DNA of 23,396 nt from CAYLKS01 sp964384205 [NCBI: uncultured bacterium] (lineage in GTDB: Bacteria > JAGOEH01): NCBI GenBank assembly GCA_964384205.1, contig CAYLKS010000043.1, positions 1 to 23,396 on the forward strand. The letters are read 5' to 3'. The notes under the pieces were generated by a model that searched no databases, was not told the origin of the DNA, and saw only the letters and a program-made list of their open reading frames with translations. Position 1 is the first letter of the stretch. Each line of letters starts with the position of its first letter. Below, in pieces: positions 15,674 through 23,396 of the stretch. The translations under genes were made by a program, and so were the position numbers.

Positions 15674-15862
15674 CTAATCTTCAGTAATCTCATAACCTTC
15701 TTTAGTGAAAAGTGTTTTAATGAGTATATCTTCATCTTCATATTCAACTATTGCTTCTTCTTTCTGTATGTCGACATCTAAATTTTCTAGAAAAAGATTT
15801 ACACCAACAGTATAACCTTCATCTACTGCTTCATCTATCAACTCTTTAAATTCACGAATCAT
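15674..15862 (-). CDS. Small acidic protein, 62 aa
   Basis: It starts at ATG 15862 (MIREFKELIDEAVDEGYTVG), with GGAGG six bases upstream. The frame is open 28 codons further, but these cover the SD and a poly-T tract and are not protein-like. The protein is strongly acidic, with two parts: a helix (EFKELIDEAVDEGY) and a strand-rich C-terminus ending in KEGYEITED. No recognisable domain; small acidic phage proteins can be inhibitors or mimics, which cannot be judged here. It is followed at 12 bases by the membrane protein gene. Confidence 0.65.
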   Translation of the reverse strand: MIREFKELIDEAVDEGYTVGVNLFLENLDVDIQKEEAIVEYEDEDILIKTLFTKEGYEITED

Positions 15863-16068
15863 AAAAAACCTCCAAAGAAATTTAAAAAAATTAAAAAAAA
15901 TCTGAAATGACGTACCACTCCCGTTTGTTTCATTAGTCAAAATCAAGGTTCTAAATCTTTATTAAAAACCTTAAAATTTTATTCTAACAGAGTGATTTAA
16001 GAATTGATCAAATTGCATTTTTAACAGTTTAAAACCTTCAACTTTAAAATAGATAGAGTTCACAATTT
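15863..16068. other. 206-nt gap without convincing gene
   Basis: This AT-rich gap between helicase stop and the 62-aa gene holds only the SD of the latter (GGAGG at about 15869-15873) and a 24-codon hydrophobic frame (15859-15933) that has no ribosome binding site. A loose TTGATC/TAGAAT pair with 19-base spacing is present on the minus strand, too weak to call as a promoter. No hairpin terminator is visible after the helicase. Confidence 0.5.
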
Positions 16069-17832
16069 TTAAAATGGGATCTGACTTTCAACATTTTGAA
16101 TTGATGCCATTGCCATTGAAAGTAAGATCTTTATATCATGTTCCAATTTATTTGTGTTTGAAATTAGTTTTTTAATATCATTTAAATATTCCTGAAGATT
16201 ATTATAAATTTTTAAATTTTGTTTACAAAAAAGTAAAAATCGAGTAGCTCCTTTCTCCGAATCTTTTGCTTTTGTTATTTTTACTTCAAATGGAACTAAA
16301 TTAAAACTAATTTTATCACGCATTTCATTTACTATACTATCATCTTCATAATTTAAACCTTCTAATATATTTTCTTTAACAGGAGATGAAAATAAATCTA
16401 AATCAGTTCTCATTCTACACATATATATAAAATCAGAATTTCTTACTTTTTTATATGAATCACCTATTTGCATATTCGACATGGTAGTTGTTACGTTTTC
16501 ACTTTCTCTTCTATTTTGCGTAGCAGTAATAACAGGGATTTGATAAAGTCTTGATAGATTTCTCATTTCTTGGACAATTAAACCATGAGAATTATAATCA
16601 TCAATTGAAGTGTATTTATTAATAATAGGAGCCATAACATCTATATAATCAACAACAATTAATTTAATGTTAACACCTTCAACTTTTAATTGATCGATAA
16701 ATCTTGATATATCACCACTTGAAAACACATTTTCATTTGAATGTTTAATAATTAAACTAACTTTATCATTAGTTGCATTTAAAATACTTGTTTGAATAAT
16801 ATTCTTAAACATATCTTTAATGTTTGAAACTTGAGACGAAGCATTATCAAGATTTGAAATTTCATAAGATGTTTTGAACAATTTTTTAATAGAATTATAA
16901 CTGTAATTTCCAGATATGGAAGCAAAACGTCTAAATAATTTATAAATATCATCTTCTAATGTTAAAAACAATATCGCTTCATCTTCCTTAAAATTCATTA
17001 AATTATTTCTAATAATAGTATTAGTTAAATTAATCATGAAAATACTTTTACCATGATTTGATGGTGCTGATATTAAATGAACACTTGAACTTTCAACACC
17101 ATCTAATATTTTATCAAATATATCATAACCAGTTTTATAAAAACCATAATTAGATGTAGTGTATTTAAAAAGAGTATCAGCAAACTTTTCGGCTGATTTT
17201 TCATCTGATAAAATAAAATAATCACTTATTGATTCTTTTTTATTTAAAGATTGAAGTTTTGATAAATCATTGTAAGCATTGATAATAACATCTTTATAAT
17301 TACGTAAAGCTTCAAAAACTGGTACAGTATCTTTTGAAATAGAATCAGTTAAAATATCTAATAATTTAATATTTCCAGATACCGAATATATTTCATAATA
17401 TGCTTGTATTGTTAATAATATATTTTCTTTTAAACGGCGGAAAACATCAGGATCAACAATCTTATTGTCGATAGCCTTTTGTATCAACTGTTGTGTGTAT
17501 AAAGAACAATTCCCTAAATGCTGAAAAACATTATCATAATTAAGGATATTTGTGTGTGATTCTCGAATATTCAAAAGTGAATTTACTAATGCAATACTCT
17601 CAGTTGAAGACTTTAAACCAAATTGTGTTTTTCTTATAACTAAATTTATATCATTTAAAAATGATTTTAAATAATCAACAATTTTATTCGAATTAATATT
17701 ACCAAAATCAGCAGGATAAAGAACTAATCTAATTAAATCTATAAAAAATTCGTCTCTAGTAAACTTTTCTATAAATGATTTTAATAATGAATTATTAGAA
17801 CCCAATGTAAACGAAAAATTTTGCTTTATCAA
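16069..17832 (-). CDS. Replicative DNA helicase, DnaB/T4 gp41-like
   Basis: A 587-residue RecA-fold helicase that should unwind DNA at the phage replication fork. Visible motifs in order: Walker A APSNHGKS at 256-263, FLTLEDD with E293 (H1a), Walker B LIVVDYIDVM at 391-400 with D395, TATQNRR at 436-442 (H3-type Gln), and a C-terminal KAKDSEKG (521-528) at the position of the DnaB-family arginine-finger/KxRxG region. The first 210 residues are helical and too divergent to identify as a primase-binding domain. T4 gp41 is shorter (475). It starts at TTG 17832, with AAAAAAAGGAGG five bases upstream. It lies between tail and head genes, away from any replication cluster. Confidence 0.88.
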   Translation of the reverse strand: MIKQNFSFTLGSNNSLLKSFIEKFTRDEFFIDLIRLVLYPADFGNINSNKIVDYLKSFLNDINLVIRKTQFGLKSSTESIALVNSLLNIRESHTNILNYDNVFQHLGNCSLYTQQLIQKAIDNKIVDPDVFRRLKENILLTIQAYYEIYSVSGNIKLLDILTDSISKDTVPVFEALRNYKDVIINAYNDLSKLQSLNKKESISDYFILSDEKSAEKFADTLFKYTTSNYGFYKTGYDIFDKILDGVESSSVHLISAPSNHGKSIFMINLTNTIIRNNLMNFKEDEAILFLTLEDDIYKLFRRFASISGNYSYNSIKKLFKTSYEISNLDNASSQVSNIKDMFKNIIQTSILNATNDKVSLIIKHSNENVFSSGDISRFIDQLKVEGVNIKLIVVDYIDVMAPIINKYTSIDDYNSHGLIVQEMRNLSRLYQIPVITATQNRRESENVTTTMSNMQIGDSYKKVRNSDFIYMCRMRTDLDLFSSPVKENILEGLNYEDDSIVNEMRDKISFNLVPFEVKITKAKDSEKGATRFLLFCKQNLKIYNNLQEYLNDIKKLISNTNKLEHDIKILLSMAMASIQNVESQIPF

Positions 17833-17871
17833 ATATCCCTCCTTTTTTTGTATATTACAAATATTTTTATA

Positions 17872-17910
17872 TTAAACTGGCGGGAAAACTGTCCGCTTCA
17901 ACTGACGGAA
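17872..17910 (-). repeat. GC-rich intergenic RNA element, copy A (before helicase)
   Basis: Plus-strand TTAAACTGGCGGGAAAACTG followed by TCCG...CGGA (17892-17895 with 17906-17909), a short stem with a 10-nt loop. The same core occurs at 22010-22032 (copy B). In this AT-rich window a shared 20-odd-base GC-rich core with a hairpin beside it stands out. Both copies lie upstream of a gene's SD on the minus strand, in RNA read as CAGUUUUCCCGCC. Confidence 0.5.
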
Positions 17911-17967
17911 GAAAGAAAAAAATCCTCAAACGTGGAAACCCCAATTACAAACACATGTGAGAGTATG

Positions 17968-19695
17968 TCAGGATACACTAAAATTACTTCCAATTTCTAG
18001 AAAACCAATTCCACTTGAAACTAAGAAATACATCAAAAAATCTTCAGATATTTCTACTGTTAATGTTGAAGAAATATGATTTTCAAAAAAACGTTGAAAA
18101 TTATTACTTGAATTTTTTATATTTTGAAATATAATTTTTAATTTTTGTTCTTGAAAATCAATAGTGATATCATAATCAGTATTTCCCGTTGTATTTGATA
18201 AAACACTGTAGACTGAATTTTCATAGGTTGTTAAAATATCATCGAATAATAAACGTTGAGACAATTGGTATCTTAAATAAGCTCGAAAATAAATTCTTAT
18301 CGCTTCTTTATTTTCACACCAATTACAATCATAAGAAATATGTCCGAGCCTATATAAATTTTCGTAAATATCTTTTAATAAATCTTCAATATAATCATCA
18401 AATATTGATGTGTTCAAAAAGTTATCAAATAATTCTATAAAATACTGCATAAAAACAAAACAAGGTATTTCATCCGATTCGCAAATAGTTATTAAATTTG
18501 AATTTGTTACAAAAATATTCAACATATTTGCTAAATTACTAAAATTAACTGAATTGTATGTTTTGTTTAGAACTCTCAAAATATCAATATCATACGTCAC
18601 TACCTCATCAATTGGTTTGAGAAAATTGTTAATATAATTTTCTACAACAGATGGTAATACATTTAAAAATTTTGCTGCATGTGATTTATATAAAAAAAGT
18701 AAAAATAAATATTCCTTTAAATTCAACATATTAACTTTTAAAAAATATCTTTTAATGATATCTTCTTCATAGGTAATAAAACTTTCGATATCTGATTGAT
18801 CATAATAATCAGGATTATCAAACACTTCTAAAATTCTATCAATCGAAACTTTATAAAACATAAACTTCTCAAGATTTCTATTTAAATCAAAAAAATAGTT
18901 TTTCATATTGTCGTCACAATATGAAAAAAATAGTTCTTTAAAAATTTCAATTTTTGGTAATATATTATTTGCTAAAGTATTAACTAAAACACTACTTGGA
19001 TTTGTAAATAAATACACTGTTTTGGATATTACTCGCAAAATTTCTTTAGCTATGTCAAGTTTATTTAAATTAAAAAAACTTTCAAAACTATTTTTAATGT
19101 CTAATTGTGTTAATTTATTTTCTAATAAAAAATAATAATTTAACTTTTCTAAACTATCAATAGATATAAAAAGTGTTTTATATAAATGATTAATTAATAT
19201 ATATTTTTGTAAAAAACTACCATTTTCTAAATTAGAATGATAACTTGGAGATTGTAATGATGTATAAAAATTTTCAAATTCTATATTTTCAATATTTAAT
19301 CTTTTACTTGCTGGATAAAGAAATTCAATATCAGCAAAACATGTTTGTTGTAAATACCAATCTTTTAATATAACTTTTTTATTATTTGGTATTTCATCTA
19401 AAATTTTCTTTAAACCTAAAATATTTTCTTTTTTTAATGATTTTAATAAATAACTAATATCATCTAAACAAACATTATATACTTTATGGATATCATATTG
19501 GGAAAAATCATAAATAATATTAGATGCGTACTTATATTTATTATAAATATTTTTATTTAAATTTATTTTCTTTATATTAACGGCGATGTTTTTATAGATG
19601 CTTTTAAAAGCTATCTTCCAAAATCTCAACCTACGATCATATTTATACTCACTTGTTAAATATGACGAATATCTTTTAGCGAGAATCGTTGACAT
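17968..19695 (-). CDS. Unidentified 575-aa protein between tail and helicase genes
   Basis: It starts at ATG 19695 (MSTILAKRYSSYLTSEYKYD). The frame is open 28 codons further up to 19779, but that extension reads through the SD itself (KKEDCEF from AAAAAGGAGGATTGTGAG), so it is not part of the protein. The protein is rich in Leu, Ile, Asn, Phe and Tyr, appears almost wholly helical and has no membrane, catalytic or metal-site motif apart from isolated cysteines (CDDNM, CNWCENK). It shares its style, not visible sequence, with the 465-aa protein at 4982-6379. Likely a virion or assembly factor by position between a tube/baseplate gene and the helicase. Function unknown. Confidence 0.65.
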   Translation of the reverse strand: MSTILAKRYSSYLTSEYKYDRRLRFWKIAFKSIYKNIAVNIKKINLNKNIYNKYKYASNIIYDFSQYDIHKVYNVCLDDISYLLKSLKKENILGLKKILDEIPNNKKVILKDWYLQQTCFADIEFLYPASKRLNIENIEFENFYTSLQSPSYHSNLENGSFLQKYILINHLYKTLFISIDSLEKLNYYFLLENKLTQLDIKNSFESFFNLNKLDIAKEILRVISKTVYLFTNPSSVLVNTLANNILPKIEIFKELFFSYCDDNMKNYFFDLNRNLEKFMFYKVSIDRILEVFDNPDYYDQSDIESFITYEEDIIKRYFLKVNMLNLKEYLFLLFLYKSHAAKFLNVLPSVVENYINNFLKPIDEVVTYDIDILRVLNKTYNSVNFSNLANMLNIFVTNSNLITICESDEIPCFVFMQYFIELFDNFLNTSIFDDYIEDLLKDIYENLYRLGHISYDCNWCENKEAIRIYFRAYLRYQLSQRLLFDDILTTYENSVYSVLSNTTGNTDYDITIDFQEQKLKIIFQNIKNSSNNFQRFFENHISSTLTVEISEDFLMYFLVSSGIGFLEIGSNFSVS

Positions 19696-19750
19696 GAAAT
19701 TACGTGCGAGTAACACGGTAGTTTGTTCCGTGAAAAACTCACAATCCTCC
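19696..19750 (-). promoter_or_regulatory. Folded ribosome binding site of the 575-aa protein gene
   Basis: AAAAAAGGAGG (GGAGG 19746-19750) is 50 nt upstream of ATG 19695. Two stacked stems fill the interval: TGTGAGT (19737-19743) with ACTCGCA (19705-19711), seven pairs with one G-U, and CACGG (19728-19732) with CCGTG (19714-19718). Folding leaves 2 + 9 = 11 nt between SD and ATG. The leader shares GGAGGATTGTG and the ending AATTTCATG-like context with that at 21934-21994. Confidence 0.6.
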
Positions 19751-19803
19751 TTTTTTGAATCTCTTTTAAATTTCAACAAGTAAATACCTGTTAACCAATT
19801 AAC

Positions 19804-21933
19804 TTAAACTTCTACTTCTTCATCAGCAAATGATGAATGAATCACTTCTGATGCTGATTCTTCTTCGGTGGTTGAATCATCTTCAGTTAAACTCTTAAAT
19901 TTTTCAGAAATATTCGATAAACTTTCTGTAGCAGAAGCCTTAACAGAATTTGCTGCTGAAACTGTTGAATCGATAATTTCATTATATGCTCCTCTTGTTT
20001 CACTGACGGTTCTCTTAAAAAAACCACCAGAAGTAGCACCACCTTCCCCTTCAACAACATTAGAAAAGTTTTCAACAGCATAAGAAAAGTTTCCATCTAA
20101 ACCTAAATTATTTGCAGTTACTTCTTGAAGTGCTATTGGTCGTAAAGATTCAACAAGTTTTCCTGGTGTTTGAAATAAACAACCATCTGACACTAATGAA
20201 TCTGGTTTTCCTGATTTAAATTCATCAGCATTTTTCAAACAATTTCTTTCTAAAAAAGAACCTTCGTTATTAAATGCAGCACAACCTTCAACTAGATTGA
20301 CAAAATCAATACTGACATCAATTGATAAAGGTTGTCGATAAATATTGAAACTTGTATCGTTTCCACCTCTTCTAAATGTAATACTGGAAATTGCTGCTGC
20401 TGGAAAGCTCGCTAAACCATGCGCTTTAACTGAAATTAAAGGAGGATAACCAAAAGATATACCATCATTAGTTCTTGGCATAGCCATTAATGATAAAATA
20501 AGAAGAGGTTCTATAATAAATTGTTTAATGGCTTTTGGTGATCCATATGGCGAAACTAATTTAATTACACATGATAAATTTGGTGAATAACTACTATCAT
20601 TCCAAGTTTTTGGTAAAGAAAGAGTATGACCATTAACAATAACATCAGCAACACTCGACATTAACCCCTCAGAAAATCGTTTCACAGTTTCACCAGCAGA
20701 TTCTGAATAAAAACCTGCTAAAAGACCTAAACCTGTTGAAGACATTCCTACCAATGATTTTGTACCTGCTGCTAATATTTCATCTGCTACTGATGAAACA
20801 GACTGACCGAAATGACGAATAGTTTCCATTCTTTTAAATTTACTCGATACACCTTCAATTGCACTCTCAAGTATACTTTGTGAAAAAGAATTTTTAAGCT
20901 CATCTGATGAAGTTGTATCATCAGTTGTGAAAATTCTTATACCTGCTGGTTTTGATTTTATTCCATAATTAGCACAAATTCTTTTAAAATTAGCAATAGC
21001 AGATGTGTAACTAATATGATATTTTAAACTATTAATTCCACCTCGAATAACATCCCCAACAGTTCCTGCTTTTATTATATTTATTGAATAATCACACGGA
21101 ATTAAATCTAAAACATTCATCTTACTTTTAATATAATTTCCATAACGACCAAATTGATCAATATTATCATTAAACTTTGATGGTTTACCAATTTCATAAA
21201 GATCGTTTGACTGAGATATCATTACACTTGATCTAGCTTCATCTACTTCTATTTCTTTTTTTGATTTTTCTACTTCTTCTGCTTCTTTTTTTACATTTTG
21301 TTTTTGTTTCCATTCATCATATTCTTCTGAAGAATGTTTTAAAACTTTACCACTAGATAAAATAACTTCTGGAGGATCTTTAACTTCTGGAGGATCTAAA
21401 TTATCAACATTTTCTTCTTTTGTTTCTTCATCTTTTTTATCAAAAAAATCTTTACATCCATCATACATTTCTTTCCCTACTTTTACAGTATCTATAGCCA
21501 AATCTGCAACAGTTTCACCAACTTCGAAAGTATCTTTAACAACATCAGAAATATCTTTAACAACTTCAGTAGAATCTTTAACAACATCAGTAATTATTTC
21601 ATTAGCCATATTACCAATTTCATCGAATGTTATTGTACCTAAATTACCTATAGTTTCACCATTAAAAAATTTTTTAACTATTTCTGCAACTTGAGTTGTT
21701 TCATTAATTGCTGATAATTTATTTTTAGAATTTAATAAATTAACAACATTATTGGATTCCGAATTTGTAATTGTTGACAATATTGACGATTTTGATGATT
21801 TTGCAGATAATATTGATTTTATATCTATTTTTTCAGTTTCTGATGATGTGTTTGCTGTACCTGTCAACTTATTAATCGAATTAAAACCTTTACTTTTTAC
21901 CCATTGTTTAAGTTTAACTTCGTAATCTAACAT
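19804..21933 (-). CDS. Baseplate/tail-tube initiator candidate, 709 aa
   Basis: The gene immediately follows the tape measure gene, where T4-like phages place tube-initiation and hub proteins. The C-terminal half has a beta domain around residues 450-545 (SCVIKLVSPYGSPKAIKQFI, MAMPRTNDGISFGYPPLISV, ITFRRGG, YRQPLSIDVSIDFVNL) that resembles tail-tube-like/baseplate cap proteins of T4 type (gp48/gp54), by eye and weakly. Residues 115-235 are low-complexity and charged, with heptad-like VVKD repeats (117-133) and a tandem DPPEVKDPPEV (180-190). The C-terminus is Ser/Glu-rich and disordered. ATG 21933 is reached from an SD 56 nt away through a 9-bp hairpin. Confidence 0.55.
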   Translation of the reverse strand: MLDYEVKLKQWVKSKGFNSINKLTGTANTSSETEKIDIKSILSAKSSKSSILSTITNSESNNVVNLLNSKNKLSAINETTQVAEIVKKFFNGETIGNLGTITFDEIGNMANEIITDVVKDSTEVVKDISDVVKDTFEVGETVADLAIDTVKVGKEMYDGCKDFFDKKDEETKEENVDNLDPPEVKDPPEVILSSGKVLKHSSEEYDEWKQKQNVKKEAEEVEKSKKEIEVDEARSSVMISQSNDLYEIGKPSKFNDNIDQFGRYGNYIKSKMNVLDLIPCDYSINIIKAGTVGDVIRGGINSLKYHISYTSAIANFKRICANYGIKSKPAGIRIFTTDDTTSSDELKNSFSQSILESAIEGVSSKFKRMETIRHFGQSVSSVADEILAAGTKSLVGMSSTGLGLLAGFYSESAGETVKRFSEGLMSSVADVIVNGHTLSLPKTWNDSSYSPNLSCVIKLVSPYGSPKAIKQFIIEPLLILSLMAMPRTNDGISFGYPPLISVKAHGLASFPAAAISSITFRRGGNDTSFNIYRQPLSIDVSIDFVNLVEGCAAFNNEGSFLERNCLKNADEFKSGKPDSLVSDGCLFQTPGKLVESLRPIALQEVTANNLGLDGNFSYAVENFSNVVEGEGGATSGGFFKRTVSETRGAYNEIIDSTVSAANSVKASATESLSNISEKFKSLTEDDSTTEEESASEVIHSSFADEEVEV

Positions 21934-21994
21934 GAAAATTTTAAGTGTAGATAACCACGGAGTGGCTACTCCGTGGCGAAATACACAATCCTCC
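21934..21994 (-). promoter_or_regulatory. Folded ribosome binding site of the 709-aa protein gene
   Basis: AAGGAGG (GGAGG 21990-21994) is 56 nt upstream of ATG 21933. Inner stem CCACGGAGT/ACTCCGTGG is a perfect 9 bp (21955-21963 with 21968-21976; loop 4 nt), outer stem GTGTA/TACAC five pairs (21982-21986 with 21945-21949), internal loop five by five. Folding leaves 3 + 11 = 14 nt. This is the strongest hairpin of the group, and no other start codon suits the SD. Confidence 0.65.
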
Positions 21995-22009
21995 TTCTAA
22001 TTAAAATTG

Positions 22010-22065
22010 TTAAACAGGGCGGGAAAACTGCCTACTTTAGTTGGCAGATGAAAGCCCGTTTTTTT
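22010..22065 (-). repeat. GC-rich intergenic RNA element, copy B (after tape measure gene)
   Basis: Plus-strand TTAAACAGGGCGGGAAAACTG (22010-22030) repeats the core of copy A. CTGCC (22028-22032) pairs with GGCAG (22043-22047), and GGGC (22017-22020) with GCCC (22054-22057), followed on the plus strand by seven T. On the transcribed minus strand it follows the tape measure stop and precedes the SD of the 709-aa gene. It may be a terminator-like, processing or regulatory RNA element. Confidence 0.5.
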
Positions 22066-22093
22066 GTAAAATTTTCCTTGATATTACAAATGA

Positions 22094-23396
22094 CTAATTT
22101 AAAACTACATATTGAAAAACAGATTGCTCAAACAATTCAACAGAGTTGCTAAAAATCTTATTTATTAACATATCTAATTGATCATCTATTTTATTTTGCT
22201 GTTCGTACTTTGATGGTACTTCTTTTGGTTGCATAATTACAGGTGTTTGTGGTGGTGGAGGAGTCGGTACTATTATAGCTTTTTCATCTTTATTAAGCAA
22301 ACGATCAAAATTTGATGTGATAATTTCTTTAAAACCATTCAAAATTATTTCATTGTTTTCTACATTTTTAGTTTTTAAATCGTTAAAATTAATATCCAAA
22401 TTTTTTATAATATCCATAGTATTCATCATGACATTTTCTAACGGCGCAATAACTTCAGATTTATGTTGCTCACCTACAAGAGCCAATGTTGGTTTTGATA
22501 CTATCCCTCCAGAAGCATATCCAGAAATTCCTAATTCATTCAGTTCTTTAGTAGTTGGTAATTTTTTATTTTGTTTATTTAAATTCCCACTATTAGTTTC
22601 TTTAGGATGTAAAATATCATATATTCGTCCACCAACATCAGGTAACATAGCATTTATTTTTGTTCCGATTATTGAACCTAAATTATATGGACTAAGTAAC
22701 ATAAAAACTTTACCTAAAATTCCTTTACTTTCATACTCTTTTAAACGTTCTTGTAGTCGTATTGGATTATTAATATCACGAATTAAACCAACTGCTGCTT
22801 CCAGTATTGTTAAAGGTGCTGCAATTTTTTCAAGAACCTTCGATGATATACGACCAACTGAAGATACTATTTTTTCTACAGTTTTTCCTACTCCTGATGA
22901 AAGAACTTTAGTAATAGGTCCTTTTATTTTTCCTGCAATATTTGAAACAGTTTCACCCACCGTTTTTACACCTTTCCAAACTGTTTTGCCACCTGATTTT
23001 AATAATGACCCTGCTTTTGAAGCCACTTTTGAAGTGCCTTCCCATACCGTTGATCCCCATGATTTAACTTTAGATAATACTTTTGTTCCTTTTTCAATAA
23101 TACCTTCTTTTGCTTTACTAATAGTTTTAGATAATATTTCTTTTCCTTTTGCAATCAAATTTATTGTTGCTTTTTTAACTTTAATAGCCATTTCACCAGC
23201 TTCACTTCCTATCGAAACTAATTTTTCTGATAACGTTGTCAATGATGTTTTAATAGAAGTGGCAATATTACCTAATGTACTACTTATTACATTTTTAACA
23301 GTAACTGCTTGCTCTTGTAAAGTTGTATATATTTCTTTTATTTTTATCATCATTTTTTCTTGTGAAAAATTAGCAATAAAATCTTTACCTTTCAAT
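22094..23396 (-). CDS. Tail tape measure protein, C-terminal part (5' end beyond window)
   Basis: The frame runs off the right edge of the window; the residue read as Met at 23395 is only a TTG codon near the edge. About 433 residues are visible. The diagnostic segment is YASGGIVSKPTLALVGEQ followed by SEVIAPLENV (about 293-322), a C-terminal motif common to phage tape measure proteins (GGIVtkPTlalVGE-x-x-pEavIPL). The part before consists of long helices with Trp/Gly-spaced repeats (SWGSTVWEG, KTVWKGVKTVGE, residues 112-150), as expected of a rod-like ruler. After it come a Pro-rich linker (IIVPTPPPPQTP) and a helical end. This protein sets tail length and enters the tube lumen. Confidence 0.85.
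   Translation of the reverse strand, partial: LKGKDFIANFSQEKMMIKIKEIYTTLQEQAVTVKNVISSTLGNIATSIKTSLTTLSEKLVSIGSEAGEMAIKVKKATINLIAKGKEILSKTISKAKEGIIEKGTKVLSKVKSWGSTVWEGTSKVASKAGSLLKSGGKTVWKGVKTVGETVSNIAGKIKGPITKVLSSGVGKTVEKIVSSVGRISSKVLEKIAAPLTILEAAVGLIRDINNPIRLQERLKEYESKGILGKVFMLLSPYNLGSIIGTKINAMLPDVGGRIYDILHPKETNSGNLNKQNKKLPTTKELNELGISGYASGGIVSKPTLALVGEQHKSEVIAPLENVMMNTMDIIKNLDINFNDLKTKNVENNEIILNGFKEIITSNFDRLLNKDEKAIIVPTPPPPQTPVIMQPKEVPSKYEQQNKIDDQLDMLINKIFSNSVELFEQSVFQYVVLN

Noticed and set aside
15859-15933. 24-codon hydrophobic minus-strand frame ending over the ATG of the 62-aa gene (ATGA overlap)
   Set aside because: No ribosome binding site, low complexity from poly-T tracts; it probably reflects the AT-rich leader only.
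1-23396. tRNA genes, CRISPR arrays, insertion sequences
   Set aside because: No cloverleaf-like sequence, regular repeat-spacer pattern or transposase frame was found in any gap; non-coding gaps are all shorter than about 240 bases.

Overview
This is a stretch of a strongly AT-rich, large myovirus (contractile-tailed phage) genome that is distantly T4-like. The landmarks are a T4 gp23-type major capsid protein, a gp21-type prohead protease, a gp20-type portal, a gp18-type tail sheath, a tail tube protein, a gp25-type baseplate protein, a gp41/DnaB-type helicase and the C-terminal end of a tape measure protein. Nearly every gene is AT-biased in codon use and most have a strong GGAG/GGAGG Shine-Dalgarno (SD) sequence. 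The host is therefore probably a low-GC bacterium that uses SD-led initiation; I cannot name it from this window.

Layout. The left edge (1-1289) holds a short plus-strand accessory block: an unidentified gene cut by the window edge, a 10-codon remnant that reads like motif I of a C5-cytosine methyltransferase, and an unidentified 156-aa gene. It converges at 1290-1400, in a cluster of three hairpins, with a long minus-strand virion block that fills the rest of the window. In order of transcription (right to left) the minus block reads: tape measure C-terminus (partial), a 709-aa candidate baseplate/tube-initiator protein, an unidentified ~575-aa protein, the replicative helicase, two small proteins, a strong terminator, portal, an 89-aa protein, prohead protease, major capsid protein, a hairpin terminator, an 84-aa protein, a zinc-ribbon baseplate protein with an overlapping +1-frame extension, a gp25-like wedge protein, three unidentified proteins, sheath and tube. 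One plus-strand gene (7486-8271) with its own terminator interrupts this block.

How it works together. The genes supply head assembly (portal, protease, capsid), tail (tape measure, sheath, tube) and baseplate (gp25-like, zinc-ribbon protein, 709-aa protein). The replicative helicase sits inside the structural block, an unusual place relative to T4.

Most interesting signal. At five minus-strand genes the SD lies 34-56 nt upstream of the only sensible ATG, and in each case a hairpin folds out the intervening RNA, leaving an effective spacing of about 11-15 nt. Two of these leaders share the sequence GGAGGATTGTG. This looks like a recurrent folded ribosome-binding-site design, known as isolated cases in T4 but here used repeatedly for structural genes. 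Other signals are a probable +1 frameshift at a seven-T run, a second small reading frame split at a five-T run, a GC-rich intergenic RNA element present twice, and matching LTE|S candidate protease sites in the capsid protein and the protease itself.
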